DNA of 64,000 nucleotides from Mercurialis annua (Eukaryota > Streptophyta > Magnoliopsida > Malpighiales > Euphorbiaceae): contig NC_065570.1 in NCBI RefSeq assembly GCF_937616625.2, forward strand, positions 10,116,001 to 10,180,000, written 5' to 3'. How positions within the stretch are numbered: the stretch's first letter is position 1; the number at the start of each line of letters is the position of its first letter. This document shows positions 10,793 to 22,689 of the stretch, piece by piece. A program made the position numbers and the translations under genes. The notes under the pieces were generated by a model. That model saw only the letters and a program-made list of their open reading frames with translations. It had not been told where the DNA came from and did not search any database.

Positions 10793-11296
10793 GGCCTAAT
10801 GTCTTAAAAAACCCCGACCTTTTAGCCCCTTTTCAATCATACCCTGGCGTTGAAAATTTGTCAATTTTACCCTATTTTGCATTTTTTTGTTTCAATTGTA
10901 CCCTGAAAAATTAAATTAATGTCTTTTGCGTGTGGAAATTTGTTTAAAACATTCTCCATGTCTCGCATATATTAATTGTATATTTTTTAAATTTATTTAA
11001 ATTTAGTTAAATTAATTAAGAATTTAAATTAGTGTTAATTTGATTATGGTTTTTAGTTAGTTTTTAAAAATAAAGGACTTATTTGTACTTTTTTGAATAA
11101 AAAAGAATTTAATTTCATGTTTAGACTTAATTAATTGAATGATTTCATCATTTAAGTAAAAAAATTAACAAAAATTAAAATATTGGGGTACAATTGAAAA
11201 CGGAAAAATTAAAAGTGGGTAAAATTGACAAATTTTCAACGTCGGGGTGGAATTGAAAAAAAGTTTAAAGCTGAGGGATTTTTGAGTGATTAGGCC
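10793..11296. mobile_element. MULE-like MITE, GGCCTAAT termini, perfect 9-bp target duplication
   Basis: It starts with GGCCTAATGTC and ends with GATTAGGCC. The arms pair over about 110 bases and share GTTGAAAATTTGTCAATTTT and TTTCAATTGTACCC. Perfect 9-bp duplications, TTTAACGTC, lie at 10784-10792 and 11297-11305. There is no coding capacity. It shares its terminal octamer with the MITE at 2212-2560 and a broken end at about 61943. Confidence 0.9.
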
Positions 11297-11305
11297 TTTA
11301 ACGTC

Positions 11306-11625
11306 GAAAACACTAACAAAAGGTCAATCTATAACATTCATACAAAAAAGTTTTAAGTCAATTGTTTTAAACGCTTATTTCTAGCATTGTCTTTTAAGCT
11401 ATATAAATAAGAAATCCATTTCAAAATTTTAAAAAGATGGGCTTTTGAATTCATTTGATTATAAATTCTTAAAAACATGTGAATCATGTCTAGTGGTAAA
11501 ATGACAAAAACACCTTTCATTGGATAAGATGAAAGAGAAAAAAGTTTATTGGGCCTTATTTCCGTCGCCAAATTACCGACAGATTGGTGACAGCCTGACA
11601 GTTTATTCTGCAAACTCTTCGACAA
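11306..11625. other. Intergenic DNA between MITE and LINE
   Basis: No gene is recognised. The minus ORF at 11353-11625 has no identifiable domain. Confidence 0.4.
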
Positions 11626-13095
11626 ATGAGTTTTTATAGCAATGGATCTTTTGAGTTTCCTTCTTCTTCAATTCAGCTCAGCTTTCAGTTCTTCTCAATG
11701 GTTGTCCAACAGACAATTTTTTTATGGAAAAGGTGTTCGTCAGGGAGATCCTATTTCGCCTATATTTTTTGTTTTGGCTGTGGAAAATTTTGCGAGCTAT
11801 TTTTATTAAAGCTAGCAACTGGGGTCTTTTATCAGGTGTTCAAGTTGATGATTTGGAGGATCCTATTTCTATTCTGCAATTCACCGATGACACTCTTTTA
11901 TTCGTCCCTAATGATCTGTTAATGATTGAGAATCTTCTGTGTATTCTGAGATGTTTTGAGCTAATCTCTAGCCTGAATATTAACTACCAAAAAACTTCTA
12001 TTATTGGTATTAATGTTGATCAAGATTCCTTATCTAGAGCGTCAGATATTCTGAATTGTAAAATTGAGGAGCTTCCCATCTTACTCTCTCGGAGAGAGCA
12101 GTTGGTGCTAAATCTTGGGACCCGATTATCTCGAATTTTTCTTCGTAATTATCTTCTTGGAGAGGAAACCTTCTTTCACCTGCAGGTAGACTTGTTCTCG
12201 TTAAGTCTGTGCTTTGTAGTTTACCTATTTATTACTTTCCCTTTTTGCGTATTCCTCAGTTGGTTGTTCTTATTCTTGAGTGAATAATGAGAAGATTCTT
12301 ATGGAGCGGTAGAACGGATAGCCAAGGATTTAGTAAAGTTGCATGGAGTGATATTTCTTTCCCAAGTACTTCCTAAGGTCTTAATATTACGCCTCTGCGT
12401 ATTAAGAACCAGTGCTTGCTTCTGAAATGGCTTTGGAAATTAATGAATTCTGACAGTAATTCTATTTGGTATTCTATTGTGGCGTGCAGCTCCAAAATTT
12501 CTTCATGGACTGATCTTGAATCAAATAATGTCGGGAACATGTCTCACCTATGAAAAGGGATTGTTTTTTCTTGTGTTAAGAACAAACGGGTTTGGAACTG
12601 TTTTAAGAGTTTGGTTTCCTTGGAGCTGGGTGATGGAAGTGTTACCCGTTTTTGGTTGGATTGCTGGTTATCTGCTTCACTTCTTAATCAATTTCCGAAT
12701 TTGTTTCAGCTGTGCAGAAATAAACAAGGACTGGTCTCCTCATTCTTCAATCATGAACAACTAGGGTTTCATCATTTTACTTGGAAAAGACGGCTTAGAA
12801 TCGATGAACAAGCTCAGTTTACTGCTCTTTTACAGCTTCTTCCAACGGCTATGCAAACAGTCCCGTATTAGTTTTTGGCACCAGAATCAGTCATATACAG
12901 CTGCTTCAATGAAAGATCTTTGGTTTAATGTATTTGCTAAACCTCATTCTGAAGTTAGCTTTCTGACTGTTCGGATTTGGAAGGAAAAAATACCACCACG
13001 GATATAGTTTTTTTTATATGGTTGCTTTCTCGAGATTGGATATCTTCGAATGACGTTCTAGCAAGAAGAGGAGCTATTGCACTTTCACATAGGTA
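11626..13095 (+). mobile_element. LINE (L1-type) ORF2 relic, RT to zf-RVT, truncated at both ends
   Basis: RT blocks appear in successive frames: GVRQGDPISPIFFVLAVE near 11730, then FTDDTLLF within 11724-12287 (the catalytic DD pair) followed by RCFELISSLNINYQKTS and GINVD. Further on, LELGDGSVTRFWLDCW, RRLRIDEQAQF and an ALLQLLP block (12611-12871) give the linker and zf-RVT regions. At least four frame changes and several stops destroy it. It is a different copy from the LINE at 6240-8680, with FTDD in place of FADD. It stops abruptly near 13095 without an A tail. Confidence 0.8.
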
Positions 13096-13506
13096 TGAAA
13101 TATATATTAGTTTGAAATTTTATTTATTTAGTAATTAAAGTTATAATTTTGTTTTACCAAATGTCGTGCGATATTATTTAATTTTAAATATAAATTTAGA
13201 AAGATCATTGACTATTTTTTTTTTTAAATACTAAACTATATAAATTTATTTAAAAAAAAATATTTTTTAAGTGACGTAACTTTTAACGCTAAACATATCA
13301 ATAAGTTAGCATTGTTTTTCAGTAAGTGTAAGTTAAAATTTAGTAACCATAAAAATTTAATACCCTCAATTTAGTTCTAAAACAAATATTACTAATTTAT
13401 TCAGTGTAATGATCTCGGCACTAACCTGGTCAACTCTTTAGACCTAACTGAAACCAGATTGGACCGGCCAAAGCCCTTGGCTTTGAATTTGATGTTTGGA
13501 TTATGA
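13096..13506. other. AT-rich intergenic DNA
   Basis: No gene or repeat boundary is identified. Confidence 0.4.
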
Positions 13507-13818
13507 CTTAAGTAGCAATTTGTCTCTTTAATTTATAAATTATGAATAACTAACACATAAATTAATTTTATTGACAAATTAATATACAAATTTGATGATT
13601 ATGGGTAATTAGCCCATTTCGGCAAATTAACTTATAAGTTAAGGGGGCAAATTACCAATTTAAAATACAATTAACTCATAAATTAAAGGGACAAATTATT
13701 AATATGGGGCAAATTACCCATAATCACCAAGATCGTATGTTGATTTGCCCACAAAATTAATTTATATATTAATTATCCATTCCTTATAAATTGAGGGGAC
13801 ATATTGCCATTTAAGTAC
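13507..13818. mobile_element. Probable MITE with imperfect inverted arms
   Basis: The left arm (CTTAAGTAGCAATTTGTCTC...GATTATGGGTAATT) pairs imperfectly with the right arm (AATTACCCATAATCACC...GACATATTGCCATTTAAG). The arms are diverged, the ends are approximate, and no target duplication is certain. Confidence 0.5.
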
Positions 13819-14317
13819 TTCGATTATAGCAATTGAAGAAGAGAAAGACAAAGGGACAGACAGGAGACGTTTTTAATCGCAAAGCATTACGTAGTTAATG
13901 TCCACAGCAGAAGCCAAAATTGGCCCAAATAAAAGATTAAAAGTCATTCCAGATAATATTTTAAACTAAATATTATTTTGGTAAAGAGGTATTTATTTTT
14001 TAATGTCTAATGCTCTTTTGAATCCAGACACAAGGATGAAGCCAAACATTCCGATGTTGGCCTTTTCATGGCAGGCTACTGTTACACTGTTTTTTATTTT
14101 AACTTAAGTGACCATTTGTTACTTATAACTATACTTATAACTTATAAGTAATGATCAATTAATACAATATGATCAATTAATACAATATGTTAGTTTAAAA
14201 TCAGTTTAGTATCATTTTCTTTTAAATTTATTCCGTTTTTGCATCTGATCCCTCAGGTGATGTTACCCAATAATGAGCATACATTTTTTTAAATATCAAT
14301 TTTCTTCATAAACTTAT
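13819..14317. other. Intergenic DNA, no gene seen
   Basis: AT-rich, with a short local direct repeat (ATGATCAATTAATACAATAT twice near 14152-14188). No coding signal. Confidence 0.4.
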
Positions 14318-15434
14318 TGTCAGGTCCAATTTCAGAGATCGCAACCAGCACTAGAGTATAAGTATGGTTGTATCAAAACACGTAACTAACTTTTCGGATA
14401 ATAAACAAACACATACAACCTGCATAAAAATCAATTCTCGGGGGACAACCGAGACTCCAACCTTAAATCTAGCAGTTTATATCACAACATACAAATAAAA
14501 TGCTCGGCACAAATTCGAGACTCCAATAACATGCCTTATATATATAAATCAAATATCCAAAGTATATATTAAAAATTTGCTAACAGAAATATCATAACAG
14601 TCGGAATAATCCGACAAAGTAACCAATCTATAAAAGCTTTAAAGTCAAAATCTAGTACTACTACGGTTTAAGAGTTTTAAAAGAATGATTATCCTTATTT
14701 AAAACCAAAAGTAGACCTCCACATAATAATGAAAGCTGGAGATCAATCAGACGCGCTCAAAATCATAATCCTCAAAATGGGGAAAACAACGGGGTTAGAT
14801 ATACTAAGATGAGTTCATAATATTATTTACATTTACTAGTTAAAAACCTTTAAAATCTGAAATCCTTTCATACCAATATGTATAAGATTATTTTTGGAAT
14901 TGATGAGGATTTGTTCCCATCTAACCTGACCCAAAGATGCCAAAGTATAACCAAATTACAGATCCGAAACCTTTAAATCAAATCAACATTCATTTGAAAA
15001 CATGAAACTGAATCATAGCTTAATAACAACGATTCACTTATACAACACGCTTAATACTAGCCAAGATCGGCCAAATCACACAAGGTAGACACAAGCGTTC
15101 CAAAACACTTAAATAGGTTTAAGAAGGATTTGAATATGCATTTAAATCCACAAATTCAGATTTGAAATAAAGAACCCAATTCAACAATATAGAAGGCACA
15201 ACATTGCAAAACTTACATATAACCACCATTAATTGATTATCCAACAATTTTAAACAATATCGACATGCTAAGACATTAACAACAGCCCTATATCATGTAT
15301 GAACAACAATTATAACCCCAAGACAACAATTAAACAAAACCAATGTATACATATGCGTTTCATGCCAAAAAAACCAACATTTGATTCACCAATCCAATGA
15401 ATATTCATAGCATCAAACCCAAAGTATAAACATA
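14318..15434. mobile_element. Giant-LTR family relic, left part (split by the CACTA element)
   Basis: Starts TGTCAGGTCC, then TCGCAACCAGCACTAGAG and ATGGTTGTATC, which align with the start of the solo LTR at 29475 (GTCGAGACCGGCGCTAGGG, GTGGTTGCTCCGAAAC). About 480 bases in, GGGTTAGATATACT with GTGAGTTCA-like sequence matches GGGTCAGATATACTGGTGAG at about 30280. The relic is therefore a diverged member of the same LTR family. It is interrupted at 15434 and appears to resume at 24266-24717. No coding sequence. Confidence 0.6.
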
Positions 15435-15860
15435 CACTACTGGGGAACAAATGATTAGCGATGGAATTTTCTGTCGCTAATCACCTCAATTTCGTCACCA
15501 ATCATGATTGACGACGGAATGGCGACGGAAACTGTCTGTCGCCAAAGCTCTGGTCGCTATCTTGTTTGCGACCAGGGCGTCGCAAACTTGGTGACGGAAA
15601 AACCGTCGCCATTCCCAAAATCTCCATCACCAAATCGTCTCCTAGAAAATGACAAGGGAGACGATTTGATGATGGATAAGAATATATTGGAGACAGATTA
15701 CGTCTGTCGCCAAATGGAAATTGTAGCTACGGATACATGTCTGGTCTCCTTACAGAAACACTTAGCGACGGACTGTCTATCGCTAATTGCTAAATGTCTG
15801 TCGCAAATCAAGACCAGTTTCCGGCAGAATTTTTCCGGTTTCCGCACTTTTTCCTGTTTT
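15435..15860. repeat. CACTA left terminus and subterminal repeats
   Basis: TIR at 15435-15448 followed by repeated GATTAGCGATGGAA, CTGTCGCTAATC, GCGACGGAAACTGTC and similar words. In En/Spm elements such repeats bind the TNPA protein. The plus-strand ORF 15504-15881 merely reads through them. Confidence 0.85.
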
Positions 15861-16089
15861 TTCCAGTCGATTGAAACTTGATAAACATAGTAATTACAAT
15901 TCACATTGAAACACAATTTCCGAAAAAAAAACCTTTGATATATCAATATGTAATAGTTTACATATGCACATGAAATGTATAAAGCGATAAACTACAAAAT
16001 GTATAAAACGATAAAATACAAAATGTCAGAAATACAAACATGACACTATTAAGCCGGAGTGTCGTCATCGTCTGAAGGCCCTGGGGTGG

Positions 16090-17830
16090 GCGATACTACG
16101 GAGGAAGGGTCTGCATCATCTTTGCCAGCTCAGCCTGAACAAGCTGGGCCATCCTCTCTTCGGCGCTCGCCTGCTGAACATGGAGAACTTCCACCTCGGC
16201 GGTAATCTGGTGCAGTCCATCTTGGATCCCGGCCTGCACACGCCGCTCAACCTCCTCGTCAGCCCGCTGTGACTGTGTGGAGCTGGCCCTCGCCCTGTTG
16301 GTCGCCGCCGAATCAACGTACGCACTAGTCGCTGAACTCAACCCGTAGACGGGCCGCTTCTTGTTGACGCCCTCGCTTCTTGTTGACGTCCGTTGTGCTC
16401 GAGGAACTACCATCTCCAGTCAGCGGCTGGGATGCATCAGCGAATCTCCAAGCAATCGCATCCTACAGAAAGATTGAAAAATATATCAGTTAACGGCTAA
16501 AAACGCATAACATATGAAACGTAAGTATAATTTCTAACGAAATTTCGGCAGCAGTTCCTCTAAAATTTGATCATCATCCACTTTTGAAGGACAACCTTTA
16601 AACATATACATTTAATATAAAACCCACCGGCTGTTAACAAACCTAATCTAGCAATTACAGTTTAAATTCAAACAAATTTTAAACTAATTAACTTAATCTA
16701 ACACTTAATCAAACTAACCAATTAATAAGACTATATAAGTTTACGATTTACATTCATGTCTTGGACCCTCTTATCTACCATTACAACCTTATCAGCTTTC
16801 GTGGAGTGCATGCGAGTATACAGCTCCGTTACGGTCGGCTTGCGGCCGAGCTCTTCTGCCTAAAAGAAAAATATTTGTTAGTTCACCAGAAAAAAAAATA
16901 GTTGCAGTTATCTAAATAAAATAGAACTCCGAAAACAAACCAACATATCCATATGGCGGAACGGGATCCCCCTGTATGGCGTATTGGGCCGGAGCCGAGT
17001 TCTACAGGCTCGCTCATCCGATTAGCGCGAGCTATATCAGACTTCTTCTTCTTGTCCACTGACGCTAGAAGGCCTTCCAGGCAGCCCAGATCTCCGCGCT
17101 CACCGAGCTATGTTTTGCGTACTTTTGCCTCATCTTGTGAATGATGTCCTTGTATCGCTTGGCAGCATGCGTCATGAAGACCCTTTTGATGATGTTATCG
17201 CTGTAAGCCGCCTCGTCCCGCGAGTACTCCTTTTGCAAAACTTAAACAACAGGTTTGAGTTAGTAATTTTGCGTTAGTCTAATTTCAAACTTTAAAATTA
17301 ACAATTTATCACCTTAAACTCATCCCGGTAGTAATCCGTCTCCTCAGCAGTCAAAAACCGCCAGGCTCGGCCATTCTCGAACCAGCACTTTCTGAAGATC
17401 TCCTGCATAGACTGGGAGACTGGTCTTGAGTTCCACAGCCTCTCCCAATGGTTTAAAAAAATATAGTTTCTATAATAAAACAACTAAACAAAAAATTTAA
17501 ATTAACAATTTACATTCTTACCTGCTAGCATTTGGGAAACACCGTGCCCTCCTCTGGGCAAACAACACTGTAGGGCGCTCCCCAGGCTGACAGCTGAACA
17601 GGGGCTGCGGCCTCCACCTCTTGCTGCTGGCCCTCAACAGGGCTGTCCTCCGCAGGGGCGACCACAGCTGGGTTACCCCGTCCCCGACCTCGAGCTGATC
17701 GGCCTTGTCCACGACCCGCACTAGTCGTATCACCTGAACCACCATGCCCTCTCATACGTTCAAACATATTAAAATATGTATCGTTCCACATATAGTTAAA
17801 AAATTTATATATCGTAAAAAAATACATTTA
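16090..17830 (-). pseudogene. CACTA TNPA-like / Transposase_24 gene, decayed
   Basis: Minus-strand reading frames in exon-like blocks. First, 17525-17827 encodes a Gly/Arg-rich N-terminal segment (GRGQGRSARGRGRG). Next comes 17298-17483 with NHWERLWNSRPVSQSMQEIF and ENGRAWRFLTAEETDYY. A block near 17130-17220 reads IKRVFMTHAAKRYKDIIHKM, and one near 16780-16860 reads AEELGRKPTVTELYTRMH. Last is 16096-16413, a Q/E-rich coiled-coil-like tail (EERMAQLVQAELAKMMQ). This order matches plant Ptta/En/Spm Transposase_24 proteins, which bind subterminal repeats. Intron-like gaps and frame changes make an intact product unlikely. Confidence 0.7.
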
Positions 17831-17943
17831 ATTTAATATACCGTTAGTATGAAACACATTTAGTTAACATAAATAATTAACTAATTCATTACAACATGAT
17901 AACTGAACTACAACTAATAAAAACTGCAAAACTATCTAACACA

Positions 17944-18423
17944 TCAGTCGAGTTCTTCTTCATATTCGTCTAATGAGGATGGCGGAATGTCATCTTCCAT
18001 TCCTTCAGCAGGAGCGATTTGCAACGCATTTTCGTCGGCCATCTCATTTAGGTCAGTTAAATTTGCGAGATTTTTGTTCATTTCAACGATAAGGGGATTT
18101 TCTTCGATGTCGTCTTGGAAGGCCGAGATAATTGCATTGGGCATGTCAAGTTCTGATCGTGCCGTAATCTTGCAAACTGCCCACCAATTTTGTTTATCCC
18201 GTCTTCTACTTGGATATGGCAGGTAATGAACTTGGTCGACCTGTTCTGCCAAGATGAACGGTTCGTATTTATTGTACCTCTGTCTGTGATTAACATCTAC
18301 CAAGTTGTATCGATTGTTAGTGTTTGTGCCCATATTCGTAGGGTTGAACCATTCACATTTAAATATAGCGGTCTTCTTCATTGGTAGAGCTGGGTACTCT
18401 AACTCAATTATGTCCGTTAACAC
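17944..18423 (-). pseudogene. CACTA transposase C-terminal DUF4216-like region
   Basis: Open frame of 159 codons with a block ending in KCEWF (about residues 13-27), YNLVDVNHRQRYNKYEPFI and EQVDQVHYLPYPSRR...WWAVCKI, followed by an acidic tail. This is the DUF4216 domain usually found C-terminal to TNP2 in plant CACTA transposases. It begins internally, so it is the end of the larger transposase gene whose upstream parts lie at 18470-21840. Host use of the fragment is unlikely. Confidence 0.75.
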
Positions 18424-21400
18424 TCCATAAAAGTCATTTTTCCCTCGACATATTCTGTTCCCCTTACATAGACATTGCTATTTATTGTAAGTTGATCCTG
18501 TCCATATTCTTGAGTAAGAAATTTGAAGCCATTTGCATAGTATCCCTTATATGTGGTGATCGTTCTACATGGCCCCTTTTGCGAGACTCAGAATGAACGT
18601 ATTGGTACACATAGTTGGATCTTTCACAAGTGGGGAATTAGAAATTTATAAGATTTATAACACCTTATTATAAAAATTAAAGAATTTTGAAAATACTTAC
18701 ATATTGTTCGAACCAAGAGGCAAAGTCCCTTTCTAGCACTCTTTTAATTTCTATTTCGCTTATTTCACGGTTCCTTTGGAAGAGGCCCAAATTAAACCAT
18801 ATACTGAAAATATGTGAAAGATTACACTATATATAAAGGGTTAATTACATATAAAATCACCACCTTTTTACGAAATTACAAAAATAACACGACCTTTAAA
18901 ATATTGCAATTCAAGGCACCACCTTACATTTCTTTTTAAAAACAACATGAGCACATTTTTAGTGGCATTTTTGCTAACGTGGCATGACACGTGGCACTCC
19001 GATCGGATGTCCAAGCTAGCAAAATTTTACCTAAAAACGTGTCGATGCTGTTTTTGAAAAGAAATGAAAGGTGATGCCCGCAATTGACACGTTTTAAAGG
19101 TCGTGTTATTTTTGCGATTTCGTGTAAAGGTGGTGATTATATATGTAATTCACCCACATATAAATGCTTACTTTCAGTGAGCTTTGATTTCGGGACAATC
19201 CAGAAGAACATAGGTCCGGGCAGCGATGATCTCATCGTCTTCTAGATATCTCTTACCGCTACCACGCAACGGCTTGCCCTTCGGTTTAAAAATTTCCCAG
19301 TCTGTCGACATCGTCATCGATATCCATATCACAAGTTTCATTTCTTTCCAACCGCGCGGGTAACATCAGATCACCTTCGGAAAAATATTAGGATGCAAAT
19401 TTAGCGATTTCTTCCTTGAGATATCCACTACTAATGCTTCCTTTCACTCTGCCTTTATAGGTGACCTTTTTTTTTCAATTTCCTCAAATATATGTGCCCG
19501 AATATTAATATTGGTAAGCAATTCCTATAATTATATATATTGAACAAATGGGTACGAGAAAACACCATTAATAAATTGATTACCTTTCAAATGGATACAT
19601 CCATCAATACTAAACCGGTCCGGCCATCATAGCTTCATATGGAAGATGCACGGGGAGATGCTCCATAGTGTCGAAAAAGATGGGAGGGAATATACGTTCC
19701 AGCTTGCACAATATTTTTGGGATCTTAATTTCCATATGACAGTGACGTGGATGTTAACTTCCGGAAGAAGATACTTTACTCCATTAAAAGCTCCCACACG
19801 TTTTTCGGAAAAAGCTCTCGAAGCGCCATTGACCGAAGTCATTGCATAAAAACATGGCAGTCATGTCATCCATTTTCAGACCGTTTAGGTCTACGCATAT
19901 GGACAAGTTTGACGCGTACCTGTTTGGAAACTTTATTTTCTGTATCCACTCAAGCAAAATTCGTTTTGAATCCCTATCCAAAGCATATGTTGCTTTTAAA
20001 AATCTCCCCGTTGCCGGATCTTTAGCTAACTCTGGCCGATCACAGATGTTGTGCAACTCTTCCCAGGATTTTTCATGGTCTTTTGTTTTCCAGGGGACAT
20101 TGAGCATGGTATTGAAAACGTTATCGAAGACATTTTTCACAATGTGCATGACATTGAGATTGTGACAAATGACATTCGTTCTCTAATAAGGCAAATCCAA
20201 GATAATAATTTTCTTATTCCATCCATGATATTTTGACAATAATGCATTAGTATCTTTAGCACCAGGCTAAAATGCCTTCTTAAGCCCCAGACGGTCCACC
20301 TCTGCTAAAAGTTTATCTCCAGTTCTCACCCCTGTAAAACTTTTGCTCTTTTGTTTTCCTTTTCGAAAATCAGTAACATTCCGATGAAATTGGTGAGTCG
20401 CAGGCAAAAACTTGCGATGACAATCAAACTACGATTGTTTACCACTTTTATCCAGTGTGAATGCATCCGTGTTTTCCATGCAGTGCATGAAAACTTTTCT
20501 ACTAGCAGTGCTCCAGCCAGACAACATAGAATAAGCGGGAAAATCATTAATTGACCATATAAGAGCCGCTTTCAGTTGGAAATTCTGACGCTTATGAACG
20601 TTGTATGTCTGGACTCCACATTTCCATAGTTGGTTCAACTCTGCAATCAACGGATGTGGGAAGGTATCCATTTGGTGTTTCGGATTTCTAAGCTCCGGGA
20701 CAAAAACCGTCAAAAACATAAACTCATCCTTCATGCACAAGCCTTGGGAGAGATTGTACGGCGTCAAAATCACCGGCCACGAGGAATACTGCTGCCCGAA
20801 GTTGGTAAATGGCTGAAACCCATCGGAGCATAAGCCTAATCTGATATTTCTCACTCCATCGGTAAAATCAAAATGCAGCTCACTAAAACGTTTCCAGGCC
20901 GGAGAGTCAGACGGGTGGCACATCTTGTCACCATCCATCTCGTGGTATGCGTGCCACGTCATATGTCGGGCAGTGGCTTACAAAGCGTACAACCTCTGTA
21001 GCCTCGGAGTTATTGGAAAACATAACATTTTCCTATGTGGCACGTTAGCCTTTCTTCTTGCGGATTTTCCTTGGATAACAGGTTTCCACCAGGTGTAATT
21101 ACAAACTTTGCAGTGTGTTAGACCCGCGTCCTCCCCCAGTAAATCATACACCCAAACCTTTAACAAGTTTCTTAATTTTAGCAAAATTCGTTGGCATCTT
21201 GTTGTCCTCCGGGAGGAGCTCTTGTATCAATCCGCTGATGTCGTCTATTAATGCTACTCAACCCTGATGTCGATACTTGATGTCCATCACTTTAGCAGAT
21301 GCAGAAAATGGAGAGTGTCTGCTATTCCCAGGCCATATGTCTTCTTCGGCCACACGCATCATATCTTAAACTTTATGAGCTTCTTAATTCAGGAGCTCAT

Positions 21401-21840
21401 CTTCCGGGAACGCTATTTCATGGACCGGCAACATCAAGAATCATTCTTTGAGCGGAACTTAACTCACCCGGCCCCTCATTTTCATTGTCAAACTCAACAT
21501 CATACTTTGGTCACTGTGCAAGGGGAAGGAGATTCAAAACGGTCCTCTCGCCATGAAAAAAACCATACTTGGTAACCTTTCACAAACCCATTCTTCAAAA
21601 TATGGAATTCCACTTCATAGACATATCGATGGCTTGTATATCAACAACCTCTCTTAAGGCAGGGGCATTTAATCTGCACTCCACTCATACAAGCGGGATG
21701 GCGAAATGCAAACCGGACAAACTCCTTCACATGGTCCTTATACCCTGTGGTTAGCAACCCGTCTGTGTGGCTCTTGTACATCCAACTGCGTTCTGTCTTT
21801 ATTTCTGTAGCGTGGATAATTAGAGGTTGGATTTTCACTC
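18424..21840 (-). pseudogene. CACTA TNP2 transposase (Transposase_21 with N-terminal Transpos_assoc), frameshifted
   Basis: Read on the minus strand from about 21838. The Transpos_assoc domain has RSWMYKSHTDG, FVRFAFRHPACM, IKCPCLKRGC and then HILKNGFVKGYQVWFFHGE. Residues near 21000-21184 (KVWVYDLLGEDAGLTHCKVC, PRLQRLYAL) lead to MTWHAYHEMDGDKMCHPSDS at 20962, the hallmark Transposase_21 core, followed by PAWKRFSELHFDF and RLGLCSDGFQPF. The frame 19784-20149 (MHIVKNVFDN, KNGL-like region, DFGQWRFESFF) corresponds to the DUF4218 segment. Frameshifts at about 20965 and others, and a MITE at 18838, break it. Tnp2 cuts and joins CACTA ends. Confidence 0.85.
18838..19155. mobile_element. MITE inside the CACTA element, GGGTTAAT terminus, 9-bp target duplication
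   Basis: The ends GGGTTAATTACATATAAAATC and its near inverse GGGTGAATTACATATATAATC pair for about 100 bases, sharing ACAAAAATAACACGACCTTT-like sequence. Flanks ATATATAAA (18829-18837) and ACATATAAA (19156-19164) differ at one base, giving a near-perfect 9-bp duplication. It lies within the CACTA transposase gene, so it inserted later. Confidence 0.85.
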
Positions 21841-22002
21841 GAGATAAGTAAAGTCAATGTAATTGACTGCTAAAAAGGTAGGAGGGCCCTATCTCATTCA
21901 CAATACTGGCGCCCCATAACTCGGCTACGATATATGCCTAGTAACGGATAAAAATATTCGGCAGCCTTCCGGCGTCGTTCTCCTATAGTGCGATATTTAG
22001 TA

Positions 22003-22262
22003 CTCCCTCCGTCCCGTTTAAGAAGTCTCATATTCCATTTTGGGATGTCCCATTTAAAATGTCCCATTACTATTTTTTGAATGTTTTTCCAATGAATACC
22101 CTATTTTACCCTTCTTTTAGTTATCTTAAAAGAGTTCTATGGAAAATTCCACTATCATTAATAGGGGCAAAACATGGAAAAACATACAAAGACAAGGATA
22201 ATTAATGTTTTCTTAATCTGTGTGTAAAGTCAAATGGGACTTCTAAAATGGGACGGAGGGAG
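22003..22262. mobile_element. Stowaway-type MITE (TA target duplication)
   Basis: Termini CTCCCTCCGTCCCGTTTAAG and TAAAATGGGACGGAGGGAG are classical Stowaway (Tc1/mariner-derived) ends, flanked by TA at 22001-22002 and 22263-22264. At 260 bp and without an ORF, it depends on a mariner transposase supplied elsewhere. It inserted into the 5' side of the CACTA transposase gene. Confidence 0.95.
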
Positions 22263-22689
22263 TATATGCGTTGTAACGCTAATTATATATTCTGCAAGGA
22301 ATAAACGTTACAAAACATAAACTATATATCCACCCGTAGAACAAACGCTGGAAAACAACCAAATATTTTTCTACCGCTACTAGACATATATGGTTTTCGT
22401 GATCGAGTTACGGAAGCACTAGTCTTGCGACATGTACAATCCCGTGGCGTTTAATCTCCTGAACATACGAGACAGGAACTCTACGGCTAGGTTTACGATT
22501 TTATTCGGTGGGAATAAAATCGAGGTTTATTTAGGTTTAATGTTGTAAATAAAATATATTCCAAGTAAAATAAATCAAATGAAGTGATAAAACTACTCGT
22601 TGAAGGGCAGAACGGCAAAGAGAAAGGAAAACGCCTGGATCGGTTGGAACCACGGTGTGCGGCTATCAACGACTGTCAGCGAATGCAAA

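Noticed and set aside
15504..15881. Plus-strand ORF of 125 codons
   Set aside because: Lies wholly in the CACTA subterminal repeats; it has no domain and is antisense to the element's genes.
19646..20833. Plus-strand ORFs overlapping the CACTA transposase
   Set aside because: They are shadows of the minus-strand TNP2 frames, which carry the recognisable domains.
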